Of a stretch of DNA of 10,585 nucleotides, positions 6,614-10,585 are shown piece after piece. Every line of letters starts with the position of its first letter. The stretch's first letter is position 1. Location: the NCBI GenBank assembly GCA_030592835.1, contig JAUVIJ010000047.1, positions 1-10,585 of the forward strand, in the 5' to 3' direction. A program made the translations under genes and the position numbers. Source of the DNA: Candidatus Cloacimonadota bacterium. GTDB lineage: Bacteria > Cloacimonadota > Cloacimonadia > Cloacimonadales > TCS61. Under the pieces are notes generated by a model, which was given only the letters and a program-made list of their open reading frames with translations, ran no database searches and was not told the DNA's origin.

Positions 6614-8276
6614 TAATATACATTTAACTGGAATTCTCATTCTGATTTTCAGTTTTTTGTCAGCTTCCAACCTTCAAATTGGTATTATTGAATTCGAGGG
6701 GAATTTTATCTTTCCCGATGAACACCTGCGTTCTGTAATATATTCATCCCCGGGTGACAAATTTGATCAACAGACGATCAATTCGGATATTATCAGGATA
6801 TCTGAACTATACGAAAAAAGTAATATTTATAATGTAAAGATCTTTCATCCCAAGTTGGACACCTCCGATCCTCAGGCTATCGGTATTACTTTTCAGATCG
6901 AGGAAAATCCCGAGCTTGTCATCGATGAAATATTCTATACAGGGCACAGTTATCTTTCCACAAAAGTGATCCGGGAAAAGATCGGGAGCGGGAAAATAGA
7001 TCTGACCCGGCTGAGTTCAAAACTCCGTGATCTGGTCAATATCTATGGTAACCGGGGATTCATGTTTACAGAAGTCAGGCTGGACAGCATCAGCTACTCC
7101 GGATCTAAATATACCGCACATGTGCATATAACCGAGAATAAACCCTCAACAACTGCTGCTTATCGTTTTAAGGGAAACAAAATTACTAGAGAAAGTACTT
7201 TATTAAGGATTTCTCATCTCACTAATGCGGATATTATTACACCTGAACTGATCGATCTTGCTGAACAGAGTCTTAATTCGAAAAGCTACCTGAAAAACTG
7301 TCTGGTCATTCCCCTGAATGAAACCGAAATCCTGATCCAGATCGAAGAACACAGGATGAGTATGTTCTCAGGTATTCTCGGTTATAATAACTCCGAGGAT
7401 AAGTCAGATCGGATCACAGGTTTCATCGATCTCCAATTCAACAATCTTTTCGGTACAGACAGAAATCTTGCCCTGCACTGGTATAAAGCCGTAGCAGATA
7501 GAAGCTTAATTGAAATCCAGTATCACGAATCCGGACCGGTGAATTTTCCCGTCAGTGGTGATTTTATCCTAGCCAGGGAAGATGTTGATTCCACCTATAT
7601 CAGGAATAATTTCGAGTCGGAAATCTATTATTATGACCTGAGAAACAAATATGGGATATTCCTGGGTCTGGATCAGGTTTTCCCCGGAAATCGCAGACCT
7701 AAAACCGTTGAGAAGACCAGTTTTCAGAAAGCAGGTGTTTTCTGGAATTATTATACCCTGGATAATAAGGTCAATCCGAGCAGAGGAATGAATGTTACGG
7801 TAAAATATTACAATATTTTTCACAAATCTGATAATGATAATAAATCGAAAAATGCTGTAGAGGGAAGCTGGGAATATTACAGGAAATTATCGGGTCGAAC
7901 AGTGGCTGCGTTAAAAATCAATACAAAAATCATTGAATACAGAAATTTAACTGATTTCGACTTTTTCTACCTCGGAGGTTTAAAAACCTTGCGTGGATTT
8001 AATGAAAAAGAATTTTACGGATTTCGAACAGGATGGATAAATGCAGAGTTCAGATATTTGTTATCACCTTCTTCGCGGGTGTTTACCTTTATCGACTATG
8101 GTTACGTAGAGAACGAATCCTACAAATATGGAAAATTGTTCGGTATCGGAGCCGGTCTCAGGATAGAAACCAGGCTTGGCATAGTCGGGCTTGACTACGG
8201 GCTTGGATATTTCCGGGATAAATTAAAAAATCCTCTCAGGGGAATCATCCATTTTGGTTTGGAAGCCGGATTATAA
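6603..8276 (+). CDS. Omp85-family outer-membrane protein (TamA/BamA-like)
   Basis: A 557-residue outer-membrane beta-barrel assembly or translocation protein. Residues 1-21 form a signal peptide. Three POTRA-like repeats follow at roughly 24-102 ('IGIIEFEGNFIFPDEHL'), 105-178 ('VIDEIFYTGHSYLSTKVI') and 183-249 ('AAYRFKGNKITRESTL'). A 16-strand-type barrel spans about 252-557. The family's loop-6 signature is LRGF at 463-466, followed by 'GFRTGWINAEFRYLL', and the C-terminal strand ends 'GIIHFGLEAGL'. The length and three POTRA units are nearer to TamA than to five-POTRA BamA, so the exact role (core BAM subunit or paralogue) is open. The ATG lies inside the end of ispG, indicating translational coupling. 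Confidence 0.9.
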   Translation: MKFNNIHLTGILILIFSFLSASNLQIGIIEFEGNFIFPDEHLRSVIYSSPGDKFDQQTINSDIIRISELYEKSNIYNVKIFHPKLDTSDPQAIGITFQIEENPELVIDEIFYTGHSYLSTKVIREKIGSGKIDLTRLSSKLRDLVNIYGNRGFMFTEVRLDSISYSGSKYTAHVHITENKPSTTAAYRFKGNKITRESTLLRISHLTNADIITPELIDLAEQSLNSKSYLKNCLVIPLNETEILIQIEEHRMSMFSGILGYNNSEDKSDRITGFIDLQFNNLFGTDRNLALHWYKAVADRSLIEIQYHESGPVNFPVSGDFILAREDVDSTYIRNNFESEIYYYDLRNKYGIFLGLDQVFPGNRRPKTVEKTSFQKAGVFWNYYTLDNKVNPSRGMNVTVKYYNIFHKSDNDNKSKNAVEGSWEYYRKLSGRTVAALKINTKIIEYRNLTDFDFFYLGGLKTLRGFNEKEFYGFRTGWINAEFRYLLSPSSRVFTFIDYGYVENESYKYGKLFGIGAGLRIETRLGIVGLDYGLGYFRDKLKNPLRGIIHFGLEAGL

Positions 8277-8293
8277 AATAATAAGGAGAGTCT

Positions 8294-9112
8294 ATGGATA
8301 GGAATGGACAGTTAAAAGTGGGCGTATATGTGGATGTTTCCAATATTGCCCAAAATGGTGGTTACGGGATGCAATATGATGTCCTGCGTGAATTCGCCTG
8401 CAGAAACAACGGGGTTGCTATTCGTCTGAATGCCTATGTTGCTTATGATGAAGATATGGCGAAGAAGAACTCTGATTACCGGAATAAAGCACAGAGTTTT
8501 CACTCTATTTTGAGGGATTTCGGTTACAAAGTCATTGTAAAAATCGTGCGCTGGTATGAGGATGAGCATGGAAATCGATATGGGAAAGCCAATGCTGATC
8601 TCGATATGGCAGTTGATACTCTCATGCAGTCTGAACGTCTGGATTATGTACTTATCGTTTCCGGAGATGGCGATTTTGTCCAGGTAGTGAGAGCATTACA
8701 GAACAAGGGTTGCCGGGTTGAAGTTCTGGCGTTTAAGAATGTTTCTTATATATTAAGGAATGAAGCAGATGTTTTCACTTCGGGATATCTGGTACCCAGT
8801 CTGATCTTGTCCGAACATACTGAACACGAGACTCAGAACAAGATTGCCCGGGGAGTTTGTTATTCGTTTTTCCCGGAAAAAGGTTATGGTTTTCTTCGTT
8901 TCATGAAAGATCTACGGGGAAGGTTATGGATCACAGATTCCCGCAAAACCGAATCTCCTTATGGAACAGCCTTTGCCCATAGTTCGCAATTTCCCGAAGA
9001 CTTTGATGTCGCCACACTGCCCAACCGGGAACAGGTTTTTGAGTTCGAATTAAAAGAAATAAAAGATAAAGGCTGGCAGGCTGAAAACATTAAACTCATA
9101 CACCAATATTAA
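8294..9112 (+). CDS. NYN-domain (LabA/DUF88) putative ribonuclease with cold-shock-like C-terminal segment
   Basis: A 272-residue cytoplasmic protein. Residues 8-170 are a NYN/PIN-like domain of the LabA/DUF88 type, with acidic residues expected to bind metal: Asp14 in 'VYVDVSN', Asp102, Asp104 and Asp108 in 'NADLDMAVD', and Asp125 and Asp127 in 'SGDGDF'. NYN proteins are predicted or shown to be RNA nucleases. Residues about 183-270 look like a cold-shock/OB-fold segment: 'GVCYSFFPEKGYGFLRF' recalls the CSD 'G.V..F...KGYGFI' pattern, 'AFAHSSQF' the 'FVH.S' pattern, and the end is 'GWQAENIKLI'. This pairing suggests nucleic-acid binding joined to cleavage (inference). A strong AAGGAG at 8283-8288 sets the start, 17 bp after the Omp85 gene. 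Confidence 0.88.
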   Translation: MDRNGQLKVGVYVDVSNIAQNGGYGMQYDVLREFACRNNGVAIRLNAYVAYDEDMAKKNSDYRNKAQSFHSILRDFGYKVIVKIVRWYEDEHGNRYGKANADLDMAVDTLMQSERLDYVLIVSGDGDFVQVVRALQNKGCRVEVLAFKNVSYILRNEADVFTSGYLVPSLILSEHTEHETQNKIARGVCYSFFPEKGYGFLRFMKDLRGRLWITDSRKTESPYGTAFAHSSQFPEDFDVATLPNREQVFEFELKEIKDKGWQAENIKLIHQY

Positions 9113-9115
9113 AAA

Positions 9116-10039
9116 ATGATCCCGGATCCAGTTAAAATTAATAAATATGCTGTTATCGATGTTGGCACGAACAATATATTAATGTTAATAGCTCAGAAAA
9201 AGGGGAACAGTATTATTCCTTTATTCAGGAATTCGAACATCTCTGCCCTGGGGAAGAACATGAAATCCGGGTATTTAACCAAAGCCGGGATAAACCGGAC
9301 AAAAAGGATTCTGAATGATAACATCAAATATGCCAAATTATATACTGAAAAAATCATTATGGTTGGAACTAGTTGCTCCCGAGATGCTGGAAATATCGAA
9401 TTGTTATCAAAGTGGTTAAAAGCAAAATACAATCTGCCTTATAATATTATTTCCGGTAAAGATGAAGCCTATTATAATGGTTTGGCAAATATTGAACAAT
9501 TTTCTGATCTAAATAATTTTATCCTCTTCGATGTTGGAGGTGGAAGTACAGAATTCATTTTTGTTTCTGCAGGAAAAATCAAAAATTCAGTAAGTATCCA
9601 GCTCGGAATAAGAAGATTACAGAACAAATTCGGACTCGACATGATTGCTAAAATTAAAGAGATCAGAAAATTACTAACATCTATGCCTATCCCCGGTAAT
9701 TTCGACCTTGTCGGTACTGGCGAAACTGCAACCAGTATCAGTGCTATCAAACAGAACCTGAAAAATTATGAGCCCAGCAAAATTCATAGAAGTATTATTG
9801 ATCGATCAGAATTGGAAAATATCATAGATCGAATAGAAAATATGAACCTTGCGGAAATTGCCCGTCTGCTACCATTCGACCCATTAAGATCGGATATTAT
9901 TTTGACAGGAGCCATAATTATCAAAGAAATAATTGATCATTTTCATGGTGATTCCATACATGTCAGTGATCAGGGATTACAATTTGGGATTTTACATCTC
10001 GGTGAGAACGAATTAAGAGCATTTTACAGGATAAATTAA
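9116..10039 (+). CDS. Ppx/GppA-family exopolyphosphatase / pppGpp phosphatase
   Basis: A 307-residue protein of the ASKHA-fold Ppx/GppA family, the usual length of the short form without an HD domain. Motifs in order: phosphate-1 loop 'VIDVGTNN' (13-20), 'VGTSCSRDA' (83-91), 'ISGKDEA' (112-118, Glu117 probably the catalytic base), phosphate-2 loop 'DVGGGSTE' (139-146), 'GTGETATSISAI' (200-211) and 'VSDQGLQFGIL' (282-292). The usual Arg in the last motif ('GLREG') is Gln here. Members hydrolyse terminal phosphates of polyphosphate or convert pppGpp to ppGpp; sequence alone does not choose. The ATG is three bases after the NYN stop with no clear ribosome site, so translation probably depends on coupling. 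Confidence 0.93.
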   Translation: MIPDPVKINKYAVIDVGTNNILMLIAQKKGNSIIPLFRNSNISALGKNMKSGYLTKAGINRTKRILNDNIKYAKLYTEKIIMVGTSCSRDAGNIELLSKWLKAKYNLPYNIISGKDEAYYNGLANIEQFSDLNNFILFDVGGGSTEFIFVSAGKIKNSVSIQLGIRRLQNKFGLDMIAKIKEIRKLLTSMPIPGNFDLVGTGETATSISAIKQNLKNYEPSKIHRSIIDRSELENIIDRIENMNLAEIARLLPFDPLRSDIILTGAIIIKEIIDHFHGDSIHVSDQGLQFGILHLGENELRAFYRIN

Positions 10040-10040
10040 T

Positions 10041-10457
10041 ATGAAAGACTTCAGATTACAGCAAGGTGATAGAATCGGAATAGAAATCAAGGGGAATATA
10101 ATCGGTGCGGACACTTTTACGATCATTGCAGGTCCCTGTACGATCAAGGATAAATCCGTATTGCAGGATGTTGCCGGGCATTTAAAAAAAAGCGGAATAA
10201 AATTTCTCCGCGGTGGTTCCTTCAAAATGAGAACATCTCCCTACAGTTTTCAGGGAATTGGTGTTCAGGCACTGAAATATTTACATGATGTAGGAGAACA
10301 ATCCGGCATGATCACAGTATCTGAGATCGTTTCTGAAAATGATATCCCCCTGATGAGTGAACAGATTGACATAATTCAAGTCGGAACTCGTAACATGCAG
10401 AATTATCCTCTTTTGAAAAAATTAGGAAAAGTCGACAACCCTGTAATCCTGAAAAGA
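10041..10457 (+). CDS. aroF: 3-deoxy-7-phosphoheptulonate (DAHP) synthase, 3' end lost at a sequence junction
   Basis: DAHP synthase condenses phosphoenolpyruvate and erythrose-4-phosphate, the first step of the shikimate pathway. The AroG-beta/KDO8P-synthase-like type is evident: 'IIAGPCTI' with metal-ligand Cys33, 'FLRGGSFKMRTSPYSFQG' (about 58-75), 'DIIQVGTRNMQNYPLLKKLG' and 'NPVILKR'. After Arg139 (10455-10457) the family expects a Gly and about 120 more residues with the remaining metal ligands. Instead the frame runs through unrelated 'FFNLTPVISSPLIAGKNIGRA' to a TGA at 10521-10523. That tail is the antisense of an FG-GAP gene and is not DAHP synthase, so the entry stops where homology stops. 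As present the protein would be inactive. It starts one base after the Ppx/GppA stop codon, last in the cluster. Confidence 0.9.
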
Positions 10458-10585
10458 TTTTTTAACCTGACCCCAGTTATTAGTTCCCCCCTGATCGCGG
10501 GAAAAAATATAGGCCGAGCCTGAATCGGTGCCATTGTCATCGTCCCAGTGAGCCCCGACGATGGCCGTGTCTCCGCTAATCGATA
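10458..10585 (-). CDS. FG-GAP repeat protein fragment
   Basis: Read from the window edge leftward on the minus strand, the frame gives 'SISGDTAIVGAHWDDDNG', 'TDSGSAYIFSRDQGG' and 'TNNWGQVKK', ending exactly at base 10458. This is a textbook bacterial FG-GAP (beta-propeller, integrin-alpha-like) repeat with its Ca2+-binding Asp-rich loop (DDDNGTDSG) and the recurring 'NNWGQVKK' phrase. These are usually large secreted or surface proteins. Only about 42 residues are visible; the gene extends beyond the right edge, and its downstream end is cut at the junction with the DAHP synthase gene. GC is higher than in the neighbouring genes (37 of the last 65 bases). It is likely foreign to this locus. 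Confidence 0.85.

Noticed and set aside
10458..10523. C-terminal 22 codons of the plus-strand DAHP synthase frame taken as its natural end
   Set aside because: The minus strand here is an unmistakable FG-GAP repeat and the plus-strand residues do not match any DAHP synthase continuation.
1..10585. Search for CRISPR arrays, tRNA/rRNA genes, insertion sequences and defence islands
   Set aside because: No spaced repeats, cloverleaf sequences, transposase motifs or terminal inverted repeats were seen; the only defence-related trace is the methylase relic.

Overview
The window is a stretch of a Gram-negative, AT-rich bacterial genome, probably a metagenomic contig. The outer-membrane Omp85 protein and IspG argue for a Gram-negative cell using the MEP isoprenoid pathway. 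A secreted protein with a short C-terminal fibronectin-III-like tail, of the 'SYKVFSSDNP..GF' kind I associate with Cloacimonadota and other FCB-group lineages, hints at that part of the tree. The lineage call is inference; no rRNA or tRNA is present.

Left half (1-5548) is AT-rich accessory DNA with loosely arranged genes. It opens with a 5'-truncated TPR plus S41-peptidase gene whose single frame is broken by one TAA at 731-733. A convergent minus-strand pair follows: a PadR-type regulator overlapping by 8 bp a six-helix membrane protein with an N-terminal HAAS/DUF1700-like domain. The pair has a very good sigma-70-type promoter whose 17-bp spacer is almost filled by a 15-bp inverted repeat. 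A 337-bp gap with possible decayed coding sequence comes next, then a secreted SGNH-like/FN3 protein and a Nudix hydrolase. The 521-bp gap at 5028-5548 holds a fragment that reads like the extreme C-terminus of an Eco57I-class restriction-methylase, with an internal stop and a four-residue deletion.

Right half (5549-10457) is a tight plus-strand cluster with visibly higher GC: ispG, a TamA/BamA-like outer-membrane protein (11-bp overlap), a NYN-domain protein with a cold-shock-like C-terminal segment, a Ppx/GppA phosphatase (3-bp gap) and a DAHP synthase (1-bp gap). The spacing suggests co-transcription. The products serve isoprenoid synthesis, outer-membrane assembly, possible RNA turnover, phosphate/alarmone metabolism and the shikimate entry step, so this looks like a housekeeping operon rather than one pathway.

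The last ~128 bases do not belong to the DAHP synthase. Homology stops after Arg139 (base 10457), and from 10458 to the end the minus strand reads as a GC-richer FG-GAP repeat protein. This is either an assembly chimera or a real rearrangement that truncated the gene, and the right edge should be treated with caution.

I found no convincing new multi-gene system. The most notable items are the right-edge junction, the PadR promoter/operator, the restriction-methylase relic, the interrupted S41 gene and the unclassified secreted SGNH-like protein.
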